From: Blastomyces gilchristii SLH14081
Lineage: Eukaryota; Ascomycota; Eurotiomycetes; Onygenales; Ajellomycetaceae
DNA length: 64,000 nt
Direction of reading: 5' to 3'
Assembly (NCBI RefSeq): GCF_000003855.2
Contig: NW_003101658.1
Coordinates: forward strand, 388,388 to 452,387
Under the pieces are notes generated by a model. The model saw only the letters and a list, made by a program, of their open reading frames with translations. It was not told the DNA's origin and ran no database searches. Positions within the stretch are counted from its first letter, which is position 1; every line of letters begins with the position of its first letter. The position numbers and the translations under genes are program-made. This document shows, one piece after another, positions 46,076 to 59,342 of this stretch.

Positions 46076-48758
46076 TACTCTTCTCTCTCTAAGACTTCAT
46101 CTGTGAAGCCTTTCACTGAGTGACTTCATAGAATCAGCTCAGCACTGCAGTGATACTCACTAAAAATTCTTCACATCTATAAAAAAATCTCAGTGAGGAA
46201 AAATTCCTTATTATTATAAAGAGAAAAGAGTCTGTTACTCAGATTCTTATTCTGTGAGATTCTTTATAATTTACAGATTCTTCTCTGACTATTATACAGA
46301 TTCATCTTATATCTTTCATACAGAAGAGTTTCAGTTAACTCTTAATCATTTTCATAAGATTCTTATGTAATCATTACACAGATTCATCTTGCAGATGAAT
46401 AACTCTCTATGAGATTATTCTTATCAAAGAGAAGTATTTATAAGTTAATCTTTCACTCATTCTTATAAATCATTGTTCTTTAACACTGTAGAATTATGAG
46501 GAATTTTTCATTCTTTTATTAACTCTGTAGAATTATAGAATCAAGATATTCACAGTCTGTAATCACTCTTTATAGTTATATAGAAAGATTTATATCTGTA
46601 ATTTATAATCACTCTTTATTTACTAGAGTGATCTGACTGTTCTGTGAAATCACTCACAGTGTAAGTAAATCTCTCTAAAGTAGTATAAATATCTCAGATC
46701 TATCTGTAGAATCTTATCTTCTTTTTTCTTTTTCTGTAACAGCTCTCATTCTTATAAACTGTGAGTATTCTCATTCATCTGTGAAGTGTTTTCACTTAGA
46801 TGATAGAGAGAGAGTGTTTCTAACAATATCTATATATTAATTCAAGAACTTCTCAAGAATAAAAATTTTTTCAATTTCAATATCTTTATAAACAATGTCT
46901 AACTGTTACTAAGCTTCTTATAAGTATTCTTATAACTTCTCTGATCACTTTTTACTGACTGATAAAGCAGAGATATTATTACTTATAATAGTATCTTCAC
47001 TCTCTTCAGCTCTGTTATTATACTCAATCTTCAGATCAGCAGCTAACTTTATATCTTCTTCAGATCAGTTTCTAACTTTAAGCAGTGCAGTCTCATTCTT
47101 TACTGTAAGTCTTTCTATAAGTAATTTCTTACAGATTCTAGCTGACAGTTCTTATAAAGCTCTCAGTGTTATCAGTGTCTTCTGCAGCTCTGCAGGTCTA
47201 CAATCACTTCTCTTCTGCTTATATAATCTCTAATCAGATATATATAAATATGTCTAGATTCTCTATCAATGATTCTTACACTGCAGTGCATTTCTGTAAT
47301 CTTATTATTAATAAGAGATAGGTTTCTGAGTACCTGTAAAATTCAGATAATCAAGACAATACAAATACTATGAATTTGTGACAGAAGTTAATTGAAACAG
47401 ATAAGCTCTCTCTCTATATCTTAATTATTTTCAGGCTGAATACTTCAGTATAACTGAGAAAGCAGACATAGTTTTATAAGAGATATCTGATTATATACAT
47501 AGACAGTCAGTCTCTAAGATTCTGCTATAACTGTACATACTCTGATATCTGACTTCTTTAAAGTCTATGCATTTCTGATAATTTTCATGTCAAATATAAT
47601 AATTGTCTGTATCACAGATATAATACTCTCTGCTTCTTTAAAAAGAGAAATTAATAGTTATGAGAGAATTAAGTGTCACAGATATTAAGAATGTGAGTAT
47701 GAGTTTTCTTTATTTTTTCTTTATTAGTCTCTAAATTGTGTTCATAGCTCTGTTTCTGTTTTCTTATTTTCTAACTTTAATAAGAATATAATTTCTTCTT
47801 CTCTTTATATACACTATAAACTGTTCATCTCAGTAGAAACTCATCATCTTATAGACTAGAGTTTATAAATAATAGTATTAATATCTTTATTATAATCAGA
47901 TTCTTAGTAAAGACTGTGTTATTCTAACTTATCAGAATTTACAGTATAAAAGTCATGTCTCAGCTTCTGCAGATATCTTATCTACTCAGATAATTCTCAA
48001 GTGAACTTATTTATCTTATCAGAATATTCTTATCACTGAATCTTGAATCAGAGCTTATAATCTTACTTCTCTGAGTTAATAATCTCTTTAATCTAATATT
48101 CTCTTTTACTCTCTAGTACTTTATGAACAGAGTGATGAGTCACAGAATTCTCTTCTAAGAATTTCTTATATTCATAGAGTAAAGAGATATGAAAAATATT
48201 ATATATCTATAACTCAGATAACAGTTTCAATCTATAGAACTATAAACTAACTTTCTCTATAATCTTATAAGACTCTGTCTGTAAGAGATTCAGCTTCTTA
48301 CTAGATTTTTATATAATAATGTTTTCTAGACTCAGTCAGACTCTATTATCTTTCTTGAAACTTTTTATAATATACTTGAAGTTATAGTATCTCTTCTGAT
48401 ACTCTTGAGTCTTTCTCAAGAATTTACAAGCTTTCTCTCAAATATTCTGAATTCTCTCAGTCTATTCACAGATATTATCACACTCTATAGTGTACTCTCA
48501 CAGATTTATCAAGATTATCTACAGATGAGTTTCAGTGAGTATTTCAAAGAGAGTTTTATCTGTACTGATATACTTTGAGTTATTATATATAAACTTTATA
48601 AGTGATAATTAATACACTCAGTTATTCTGATTGTAATTGATAAAGCACTGCAGATACTGTTTTAATATATCTATCAGATATTCTGTCTGATTATCTGTCT
48701 GTTAATGAAAAGTCATACTTAGATCTTATAAGATCTTCAGTATAGTTATCAGATCAGA

Positions 48759-48989
48759 TCAGAACTTCTCTACAAAGATTAATTCTCTATCTAAAATAAT
48801 AGTTACAGACAATTCATACAACTGAATCACATTATAAATGAAGATATAAGTCAAATTCTTTAACTTCAAGTTCTTACAGATGAGTATAAAGTATGTTATC
48901 TTGATAAAGTGATTCACTATTATCAGCACACTGTCAAAGCAGATATCATATATATTCTTACTTTTAGAGAGACTTATAAGAGTGTTCAT
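48759..48989 (-). pseudogene. Element II integrase core fragment
   Basis: A 76-codon open piece. It begins Met-Asn-Thr-Leu where Gypsy integrases have M-D-(F/T) with the first catalytic Asp, then keeps the Y-D-x-x-F-D-S-V-L and D-R-E-L-I-F blocks around the second Asp. The Asp-to-Asn change disables catalysis. Confidence 0.75.
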
Positions 48990-50519
48990 TTCTAACTGTT
49001 CTTAAGATTCTCATAGAATGAGTAGAGAAGTAAGTTCTTTATATAATCTAAATCACACTATCTATGAATTCTGATAAATAGTATAAGAATTTACTATCTT
49101 CTTCATAAGTTCTTATATCTTCAGTCAGAAGTATTTTCTTATAAATAACTTATAAATTCTAGTATCTGTAAAATAACCTGCTAGAGAAGAGTTATGATAT
49201 CTTTTAATAAGTTCTATATATAGAAACTTATTCACAGGTATATAAATTCAGTTCTCTCTTTATAAGAGATTATTTAAGTCTCTTCAATTCTTTATTTCTG
49301 TAGAATTAATCTCTGTTATAAGCAGTTTCTGAATATACTAAGTATATTTATTCTTTAATTGTAGTTCAGACAATCTGAATAGAAGATCTTATAAAGACTT
49401 ATATTCTGTTTTTTCTTATATCAGATCTTCTACAGTACTTCATAAAGTCTGTAAACTCTTCAGATTATAGATACTCTCTTCAAGAATTCTTATGAAGATT
49501 CTCAGAGTGTTAACTTTCAGTGTTATAAAGAGTAGTTATACAGACTTCTCTTCTCTCTCTCTCTTCTTCTCTTATAGAGAATTAAGAGACTCTTCAGTTA
49601 ATCTCTTTATAACACTCAGTCTGAGCATTCTATAAAGCTTTTCTATCTTCTCTAGTCTCTTTGTATCTATCATTCTGATCTTCTTAATATAGTCTGATCT
49701 GTGAGAGAGTTCATTCACTGAATTCTTAGTTCTCTTGATATATTCTATCTTGAATCAGAACTCACTCAGTCTCTGAGCTCAGTGAATCTGCTATTATAAA
49801 AGTTTCTTGATTGAAGTAAACTATTATAAGCTATTATAATCAGTTCTAACAGTAATCACTGTTACAAGACTCTCAAAGTAGTGATATTAGTGACAGAAGA
49901 ATTTCACTATTATAAGAAGCTTCTAATTATGAATGTTATAGTTAATCTCTACAGATTGTATTTTTTATAAGAAAAAGATTACTAAAACTCAGTTCTTATT
50001 TAACTGTAGTTATAAGATTATTTCTGAAATTGTAAAGAAGAAGATATCTGTCTTTAATCTGATTAAGAGTAAGAGATTAAAGTGAAATAGTATTACTGTA
50101 TCTATAAATGTCTATTTCAATCTTATAAAAATCTTATAAGCTTCTGAGATAAGAAAGTTCTCACAGCTCTTTCTTCTTAATAATCTTTTCATTCTTTATT
50201 TATAGAATAACTTCTTCTTATTTTCATTCTTCAGCATGTCTGTAAGAGTCAAGAAGATTCTTATAAATACAAAGATAAATTATCTATAGAAATTCACAAA
50301 GCTCAGAAAGATCTGAATCTCATGAATACTAGTTAACTTCAGTCATAATAGAATAGTCTCAATCTGTAAAGATTTCATCTGAATATCATCTGTGATAATT
50401 ACATATTCTAGAAAATTAATCTGATAGATACTGAAGTTATACTTTACAAGCTTAATATACAGTTCTGTCTTATCTAAGACTTTTAACACACTTTATACAT
50501 GCTCAGTGTGTTCTTTCTT

Positions 50520-50640
50520 CTTCACAGAGTACATTATCACATTATTCAGATATATTATTATGAAGACATTCAGATATATATGAAGTATTTTATTAATAAA
50601 AGACTGAAATATCATGAAAGTATTAGTTAAATTAAAAGAT
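50520..50640 (-). pseudogene. Element II reverse transcriptase catalytic region
   Basis: On the minus strand the catalytic box reads Tyr-Leu-Asn-Asn (50,541-50,552) where Tyr-Leu-Asp-Asp is expected; flanking residues match the better preserved frame in element III at 58,106-58,372. Confidence 0.75.
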
Positions 50641-52499
50641 ATCACTAGATATTCAAATAATTTCAGTACAGTTCTAAAGACAGTCTTTTATTCATTTTCA
50701 GATTATATTTACAGTTATATATATATATTAATCACATTCAGTTATATGAATATGACAGCTTCTGTGAGACAGTTAATCACATTCTCAATCAGAGATAGAG
50801 AGTAGTGACTTTTTATTATCTTAGAGTTCAGATTATAGTAGTCTATATATAATCTGAGATCTTTATTCTTCTTCTTTATGAATATCACAGAGACTCTCAC
50901 AGAGATTTGTAAAGATTAGATGAAGTTATTCTTCAGATTTTTCTTTATATAGACTTATAAAATCTCTGTCTTATAATAAGAGAGCTTATAGATTAATTCT
51001 TAGAAGAGTTTCTATTCTTCTATTAAATCTATTATCAGATTCTTCTCATAGTGAGAAGAAAGCTCAGCTGTTTTTACTAAGCTGAATATCTCTGTAAGAT
51101 CTCAGTATTTCTCTGATATCTGAAGCTCAGTTTTCATGACTGTGAAGTTCTCAGATATTTATAAAGTTATTATATAGATAAGCTTATCTTCTCTAATTAA
51201 CTCTGCAGTATTAACTGATTTTATCTCTGTAAGTAAGTCTGCTAACACTGATTAGAAGTATAAATCTGACTTATAGACAGCTATGTACAGATTATGTCTT
51301 TAAAGTTATATAAGTCTCAAGTATATATCATCTGTGATGTTTATAATAATCACAGTTTTTACAAATCTTCTTCAGATTCTGAAGAGATCTTATAATTTAA
51401 AAATAATTCTTATAAGTCTCTCAGATCTCAGATCTGAGTTCTTATATTCTACTTATTATAAGAGCAGATTCTCAGTTTTTATCACTTAACTCATTCACTC
51501 TATAAGCTTTAGAGATACTACAGTGACCTAGAATTCTAAGTCTATTAATACTTTTCATACTTATAGAGCAGCAGCACTGTGATACAGTCTCTTCTTATAA
51601 GCAAGTATTTTCATCAGAGAAGTAACAGATTCAGATATCAGCTTTAAGACTCTTAAGAAGACTGTTACTGACTCTATTTATAACTTCTCGAATTTCTATT
51701 TTAGTTTATCTGAACAGTTTGTACAGAGATATTCTGATTTAAAACAGATAAAGCAGAGTCTCTTTTTCTTAATCTTTCTATTATACACTCTATTTATAAA
51801 AGCTTATAAAGCTCTTACTCTCTGCTCAGCAGTCAGATATGAATCTCTCTATATTTTATTATTTTTCTTTAATAAATCTGTTCTCTATTGTTCTGATTCT
51901 TGCAGAACTAGTTGATAATTTACTCTCTGTAAGTCTGTGACTCTCACAGTGATCTGTAAGTGATGAATAAGAGTCATCAGTTTCTTCAGAGTTAAGAACT
52001 TAGAGTCTTACTCAATGAGCTTATTCTGTATATCTTTATTCAGTCTCTTTATAAATATTATTATTCAGATCTTGTTTCAGAGCTCTGTTTTCACAGATCT
52101 TAATTCATATTATAATTTTATAAAGTACTGTGAGTAGTCTTTATCAGATTTCTTATCTCTTTTTCTAATATTAATAATCACAGTTCAGATATTCTCTATT
52201 CAGCTTACAGAGTCTCTTAACTTATTCTCTAGATAGATCTTGAGAACAGATCAGTAGAATCTCTTATAATCATTCTCTATATAATTCAGCCAGTTCTTGA
52301 CTTCAGTGTAGTAGAGATCTGTTATTATATAGATAATAGTCTCTTCATCTTTTATATTACATAGTCAGACTTGTGAGTCAATTTCAAATACAAACTTATA
52401 AAAGCTTTTATAGATTGTGATTCAGTAAGTGATCTTAAGTGATTATAACTTAAGAAAGTTTCTTTTCAGTTTATAAGTGTCTCTGAAGATCATGTCTAG

Positions 52500-52781
52500 A
52501 GACTCAGTTCAAGAGTGTTTGTAGACAGTAAGTATTTCTTGTAGAAAATTAACTTAATTCTGTGAGAGATGCTCAAGAATGTTCTTCACTGAGATTGATT
52601 CATTTGTTAATTTGAAGAGTTTCTCTGTCATAGATATAGAGAATGATGTTCTGTGAGTGATTGATAAGTTCTCTGAGACTTCTTTTACAGAAATTATTCA
52701 TGATTCAGATGACTGCTTCTCAGTGTCTACAGTAGAGTTTGCAGGAATTGAAGTATATAAGTTTCTAGTTCTTTCAGTCAT
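52500..52781 (-). pseudogene. Element II gag N-terminus
   Basis: Starts at the ATG at 52781 (Met-Thr-Glu-Arg-Thr-Arg...), reads through a polar Ser/Thr-rich segment and meets the first stop after about 27 codons; further gag-like sequence continues in the same frame beyond it. No known motif is visible in this part. Confidence 0.6.
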
Positions 52782-52813
52782 AACAGATGATTACTGACTG
52801 ACTGAGCTTGAAA

Positions 52814-53070
52814 TGTAAGAATAAGTACTCACAGACAATTATTCAGATATTTGCAGCTTGATATAATATATACTATTAACTACTAGAAGTATTTACAGTA
52901 GAAAGATAAATATAGAAGTTAAATATATAATAGCATTCAAGCTGAGTTATGAATAGTATTCATGAACTTCAGTCTATATAGTTGTATGTAGTCAAGAGCT
53001 GCTAACCCTATTGATTACGCGAGAGATAGGAATAGAGATAAAGAATTCGTAAGAAGCGGAATTTCTTACA
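52814..53070 (-). repeat. 5' LTR of Gypsy element II
   Basis: 257 bp, TGTAAGAA...TTCTTACA, an 8-bp perfect terminal inverted repeat. CpG survive only in its last ~60 bp (ACGCGAG, ATTCGTAAGAAGCGG). Confidence 0.9.
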
Positions 53071-53453
53071 TTTCTACAGAATGAGTAGAGAAGTAAGTTC
53101 TTTATATAATCTAAATCACACTATCTATGAACTCTGATAAATAGTATAAGAATTCACTATCTTCTTTACAAGTTCTTACATCTTCAGTCAGAAGTATTTT
53201 CTTATAAGTAACTCATGAGTTCTAGTATCTGTAAAATAATTTACTAGAGAAGAGTTATGATATCTTGTAATAAGTTCTATTTATAGAAACTCATTTATAA
53301 GTATATAAATCCAGTTCTCTCTTTATAAGAGAGTATTTAAGTCTCTTCAATTCTTTATTTCTGTAGAATTGATCTCTGTTATAAGCAGTTTCTGAATATA
53401 CTGAGTATATTTATTCTTCAATTACAGTTCAGATAATCTGAATAAAAGATCTT

Positions 53454-53711
53454 TGTAAGAATAAGTACTCACAGACAATTATTCAGATGTTTGCAGCTTG
53501 GCATGATATGTACTGTTAACTACTAGAAGTATTTGTGATAGAAAGATAAAATATAGAGATTAAATGTATAATAGTATTCAAGCTGAGTTATGAATAGTAT
53601 TCACAAACTTCAGTCTATATAGTTATGTGTAGTCAAGAGCTGCTAACTCTATTAATTATATAAGAGATAGAAATAGAGATAAAGAATCTGTGAGAAGTGA
53701 AATTTCTTACA
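53454..53711 (-). repeat. 3' LTR of Gypsy element III
   Basis: 258 bp, TGTAAGAA...TTCTTACA. Its insertion interrupts element I after AGATCTT; the expected 5-bp duplication (ATCTT) would lie beyond the window because the right end is itself split. Confidence 0.88.
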
Positions 53712-56700
53712 TACTTCTCTCTCTCTAAGACTTTGTTCATGAAGTCTTTCACTGAGTGATTTCATAGAATCAGACTCAGTACTGCAGTAATACTCACTAA
53801 AAATCCTTCATATCTATATAAAAAAAACCTCAGTGAGAAAAAATTCCTTATTATTATAAAGAGAAAAGAGTCTGTCACTTAGTTTCTTATTCTGTAAGAT
53901 TCTTTATAACCTGCAGATCTTTCTCTGACTATTATACAGATTTATCTTATATCTTTCATACAGAAGAGTTCTGATTGACTCTTAATTATTTTTACAAGAT
54001 TCTTGTATAATTATTACATAGATTTATTTCACATCTTCTAATCTGAAGAGTTTCAGTTAATCTTCAATTATTTTTTCATAAGATTCTTATATAATCATTA
54101 CACAGATTCATTCTACAGATAAATTACTTTCTGTGAGATTATCTTTATTAAAGAGAAGTATTTATAAGTTAATCTTTTACTCATTCTTATAAATCATCAT
54201 TCTTTGACACTGTAGAATTATGAGAAATTTTTCATTCTTTCATTAACTCTGTAGAATTATAGAATCAAGATATTTACAGTCTACAATCACTTTTTATAGT
54301 TATATAGAAAGATTTAAATCTGTAATTTATAATTATTCTTTATTTACTAGAGTGATCTGATTATTTCATAGAATCACTCACAGTGTAAATAAATCTCTTT
54401 AGAGTAGTATAAATATCTCAGATCTGTCTGTAGAATCTCATCTTCTTTTCTCTTTTTCTATAACAGCTCTTATTCTTACAAACTGTAAGTATTTTCATTC
54501 ATCTGTGAAGTATTTTCACTCAGATAATAGAGAGAGAGTATTTCTAATAATATCTGTATATTAATTCAAGAACTTTTCAAGAATAAAAATTTTTTCAATT
54601 TTAATATCTTTATAAATAATATCTGACTGTCACTGAGCTTCTTGTGAGTATTTCTATAACTCTTCTAGTTACTTTTTATCAGCTAATGAAGCAGAGATAC
54701 TATCACTTATAACAGTGTCTTTATTTCTCTCAGTCTTATCACTACATCTGATCTTCAGATTAGTAGCTAACTCTGTATCTTTCTCAGACCAGTCTCTGAC
54801 TTTAAGTAGTACAGTTCTACTCTTTACTGTAAGTCTTCTTATAAGTAATTTCTTACAGATTCTAGCTAACAGCTCTTATAAAGCTCTTAGTATTATTAGT
54901 GTCTTCTATAACTCTGTAAACTTATAATTATCTCTCTTCTATCTGCACAATCTCTGATTAGATATATATAAATATGTCTAGATTCTCTATTAATAGTTCT
55001 CACACTGCAGTGCATTTCTGTAATCTTATTATCAATGAGAGATGAGTCTCTGAGTATTTATAAAATTCAGATAATTAAGACAATGTGAATATCATGAATT
55101 TATAATAAGAGTTAATCTGAGTAGATGAGTCTTCTCTTCATATCTTAATTATTTCTGAGCTGAATACATCAGTATAACTGAAGAAGTGAATACAGCTTTA
55201 TAAGAGATATCTGATTATATATATAGATGATCAGTTCTTAAGACTCTGCTGTAACTATGTATATTCTGATATCTGACTTCTCTGAAGTCTGTGTATTTCT
55301 AGTAATCTTTGTGTTAAATATAATAATTATCTGTATTATAGATATAATACTCTCTGCTTCTTTAAAGAAAGAAATTGATAGTCACAGAGAGATTGAGTAT
55401 TATAAATATTAAGAATATAAGTATGAGTTTTCTTTATTTTTTCTTTATTAATCTCTAAATTATATTCATAACTCTATTTTTATTTTCTTTATTTTTTAGC
55501 TTTAATAAGAATATGATTTCTTCTTCTCTTTATATACACTGTGAACTGTTTATCTCAGTAGAAACTCATCATCTTATAGACTAAACTTTATAAATAACAG
55601 TGTTAATATCTTTATTATAATCAGATTCTTAGTAAAGACTGTGTCATTCTGACTTATCAGAATTAATAGTATGAAAGTTATGTCTCAGCTTTCACAGATA
55701 TCTTATCTATTCAGATAATTCTCAAGTGAACTTATTCATCTTATTAGAATACTCTTATCACTGAATCTTGAATTAGAGCTTATAATCTTACTTCTCTGAG
55801 TTAATAATTTCTTTGATCTGATATTCTCTTGCACTCTTTAGTACTTTATAAATAGAGTGATGAGTCATAGAGTTCTCTTCTAAGAATTTCTTATATTCAC
55901 AAAGTAAAGAGATATAAAAAATATTATATATCTGTAACTCAGATAATAGTTTCAATCTATAAAACTATAAGTTAACTTTCTTTATAATCTTATAAGACTC
56001 TGTTTATAAGAGATTCAGCTTCTTACTAGATCTTTATATAATAATGTTTTCTAAACTCAGTCAGACTCTATCATCTTTCTTAAAACTCTTTATAATATAC
56101 TTAAAGTTATAGTATCTCTTCTGATACTCTTAAATCTTTCTTAAGAATTTACAGACTTTTTTCTGAATATTCTGAATTCTCTCAGCTTATTTACAGACAT
56201 CATCACACTCTATAGTATACTCTTATAAGTTTATCAAGATTATCTGTGAGTGAGTCTTAGTAAGTATCTTAAAGAAGGTTTTATCTATACTGATATACTT
56301 TAAGTTGTTATATATAAACTTCATAAGTAATAATCAATACACTCAGTTATTCTGATTATAATTAACAAAGTATCACAGATACTGTTTTAATATACTTATT
56401 AGATATTCTGTTTAATTATCTATCTATTGATAAAAAGCTGTACTTAGATCTTATAAGATCTTTAATATAGTTATCAAATTAAATCAGAACTTCTCTATGA
56501 AGATTAATTCTCTATCTGAGACAATGTTCACAGACAATTCATACAACTGAATCATATTATGAATAAAGATATAAGTTAAATTCTTTAACTTTAAGTTCTT
56601 ATAAGTGAGTATAAAGTATATTATCTTGATGAAGTGATCTACTATCATCAGCACACTGTTAAAGCAGGTATTATATATATTCTTACTTTCAGAGAGGCTT

Positions 56701-58105
56701 ATGAGAATATTTATTTCTAACTATTCTCAAGATTTCTGTAGAATGAGTAGAGAAGTAAGTTTTTTATATAATCTGAACTATACTATCTATGAATTCTGAT
56801 AAATAGTATAAGAATTTACTATCTTCTTTACAAGTTCTTGTATCTTCAGTCAGAAGTATTTTCTTGTGAGCAACTCATAAGTTCTAGTATCTATAAAATA
56901 ATCTACTAGAGAAGAGTTATGATGTCTTTTAATAAGTTCTATACATAGAAACTTATTTATAGATATATAAATTCAGCTCTCTCTTTATAAGAGATTATTT
57001 AAGTCTCTTTAATTCTTTATTTCTGCAGAGTTAATCTCTGTTATAAGCAGTTTCTAAATATACTAAGTATATTCATTCTTCAGTTACAGTTCAGATAATC
57101 TGAATAGAAGATTTTATAAAGACTTATACTCTGTTTTCTCTTATATTAAGTCTTCTATAATACTTCTCAAAACTTGTAAACTCTTCAGATTATAGATACT
57201 CTCTTCAAGAATTCTCACAGAGATTCTCAGAGTGTTAACTCTCAGTGTTATAGAGAGTAGTTATACAGACTTCTTCTCTCTCTCTTTCTTCTTCTCTTAT
57301 AAGAGATTAGAAGACTCTTCAGTCAATCTCTTTATAATACTCAGTCTGAGTATTTTATAAAGCTTTTCTGTCTTCTCTAGTCTCACTATATCTGTCACTC
57401 TGATCTTCTTAATATAGTCAGATCTGTAAGAGAGTCTGTTCACTGAGTTCTTAGTTCTCTTAATATACTCTATCTTGAATCAGAACTCACTCAGTCTCTG
57501 AGCTCAGTGAATCTGTCACTGTAAGAGTTTCTTGATTGAAGTAAACTATTATAAGCTGTTATGATCAGTTCTAATAGTAATCACTGTCATGAGACTCTCA
57601 AAGTAGTGATATCAGTAACAGAAGAATTTCACTATTATAAGAAACTTCTGATTATAAATATCATATTTAATCTTTACATATTGTATCTTCTATAAGAAAA
57701 AGATCACTGAAACTCAGTTCTTATTTAACTATAGTTATGAGACTATTTTCTGAAATTATACAGAAGAAGATATCTGTCTTCAATCTGATTAAAAATAAGA
57801 GATTAAAGTGAAACAGTATTACTGTGTTTATAAATATCTATTTTAATCTTATAAAGATTTTATAAGCTTCTGAGATAAGAAAATTCTCACAGCTCTTTCT
57901 TCTTAACAATTTTTTCATTCTTTATTTATAGAATAACTTCTTCTTATTTTCACTCTTCAGCATGTCTATAAGAGTTAAGAAGATTCTTATAAATGCAAAG
58001 ATAAATTATCTATAGAAATTTATAAAGCTTAGAAAGATCTGAATCTTATGAATACTAGTTAACTCTGATTATAATAGAATAGTCTTAAATCTATGAAGAT
58101 TTCAT

Positions 58106-58372
58106 CTAGATATTATCTGTAGTAATTACATATTCTAGAAAATTAATCTGACAGATACTGAAGTTATACTTTATAAGCTTAATATACAGTTCTATCTTAT
58201 CTAAGATCTTCAATATACTTTGTATATACTCAGTGTATTCTTTCTTCTTTATAGAGTATATTATCACATTATTCAGATATATTATTATAAAGATATTCAG
58301 ATATATATAAAGTGTTTTATTAATAAAAGACTGAAATATTATAAAAGTATTAGTCAAATTAAAAGACATCAC
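58106..58372 (-). pseudogene. Element III reverse transcriptase fragment
   Basis: The longest uninterrupted pol piece, 88 codons. It contains the Gypsy RT blocks F-Q-S-F-I-N-K, the catalytic box as Tyr-Leu-Asn-Asn (58,268-58,279) and the downstream Y-I-K-L-I-K-Y-N-F-S / F-L-E-Y-V motifs. Both catalytic Asp are Asn, and Val/Met/Thr positions are shifted to Ile, as expected from G-to-A change. Confidence 0.8.
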
Positions 58373-58959
58373 TAGATATTTAAATAATCTTAGTACAGTT
58401 CTAAAAACAGTCTTTCATTCATTCTCAGACTGTATTTACAGCTATATATATATATTAATTATATTCAGTTATGTGAATATGACAGCTTCTGTGAGATAAT
58501 TAATCACATTCTTAATCAGAGATAGAGAATAGTAACTCTTTATAATCTTGAAGTTTAAATTATAATAGTTTATATATAATCTAAGATCTTTATTCTTCTT
58601 CTTCATGAATATTACAGAGGCTTCTGCAGAGGCTTGTAAAGATCAGATAAAGTCATTCTTCAGATTCTTCTTTATATAAGTCTGCAAGATCTCTGTCTTA
58701 TAATGAAAGAGTTTATAGATTAATTCTCAGAAGAGTTTCTACTCTTCTATCAAATCTATTATCAGATTCTTCTTATAGTAAGATGAAAGCTTAGCTGTCT
58801 TTACTGAACTGAATATCTCTGTAAGATCTTAATATTTCTCTGATATCTGAAGCTCAGTTTTCATAACTGTGAAGTTCTCAGATATTCACAAAGTTATTAT
58901 ATAGATGAGCTTGTCTTCTCTAATTAACTCTATAGTATTAACTAATTCTATCTCTATAA

Positions 58960-59342
58960 GTTATTATTATTATTATTATTATTATTATTCTTTTATTATA
59001 CTCATATGCAAGCGGAGCTTATGATGAGTTCTTGCGTAATGTTAAATACAGATCAAGTGTTAATTATACAGAAGGAAATACAGATGTTGAGATTATGTCA
59101 AGATAACAAGAACATAGAAAAATACAAAGAAGTGATAATTAAATATATATGATAATAACTTCCCAGCTCAGAAATATAGAGTGATTCATTGAAGTGATTT
59201 GTACACCTCTGTATTTATTAGAAATCTGAGATGCTTAAGTTCTGAATTTAATGTATTCTCTGCAGGTTTCAAACCCACGCGTCTTAATTTCCCACGCCAA
59301 GGCACTACTGAGTGGCCGTATTAATCATTTGATCACCGGGGC
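58960..59342 (-). mobile_element. tRNA-like SINE inserted in element III
   Basis: 383 bp flanked by a perfect 12-bp duplication CTATCTCTATAA (58,948-58,959 and 59,343-59,354). Element II has no such insert at the matching place (about 51,220). Minus strand: a GC-containing head of about 80 bp with an A-box-like GGCCACTCAGTAG and a B-box-like GGTTTGAAACC (59,265-59,275), then an AT-rich body and an (AAT)n tail at the left end. The 30 bp before the tail resemble the LINE 3' end (TGCATA...TATAAT..AAGAATAATAAT). No protein is encoded; it would depend on a LINE for movement. Confidence 0.8.

Larger units (their letters stand above)
45820..53070 (-). mobile_element. Family-1 Gypsy element II, complete, nested in element I
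   Basis: 7,251 bp with LTRs at both ends and 5-bp duplications TTTCT (45,815-45,819 and 53,071-53,075). The element I sequence resumes exactly after the right copy. Coding on the minus strand: gag start near 52,781, RT about 50,400-50,800, integrase about 48,700-49,010, then a 1.8-kb post-integrase region and an AGAGAGAGA-type polypurine tract before the 3' LTR. Only about 32 nt separate the 5' LTR from the gag ATG. Heavily mutated; no intact frame. Confidence 0.9.
36856..53453 (-). mobile_element. Gypsy-type element I, split by three insertions, partial
   Basis: The host of the nest. Its own pieces are the LTR (36,856-37,113) and internal blocks 37,114-39,039, 44,723-45,819 and 53,076-53,453, which run collinearly with element II positions 46,076-49,400. 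The remainder should lie beyond 64,000, after elements III and IV. Coding orientation is minus. Only the post-integrase part and the start of integrase are represented here; all are broken by stops. At the integrase junction the catalytic Asp position reads Asn, as in the other copies. Confidence 0.85.

Noticed and set aside
58961..58991. (TTA)n array as a possible microsatellite or CRISPR-like repeat
   Set aside because: It is the tail of a SINE with target duplications; there are no spacers.
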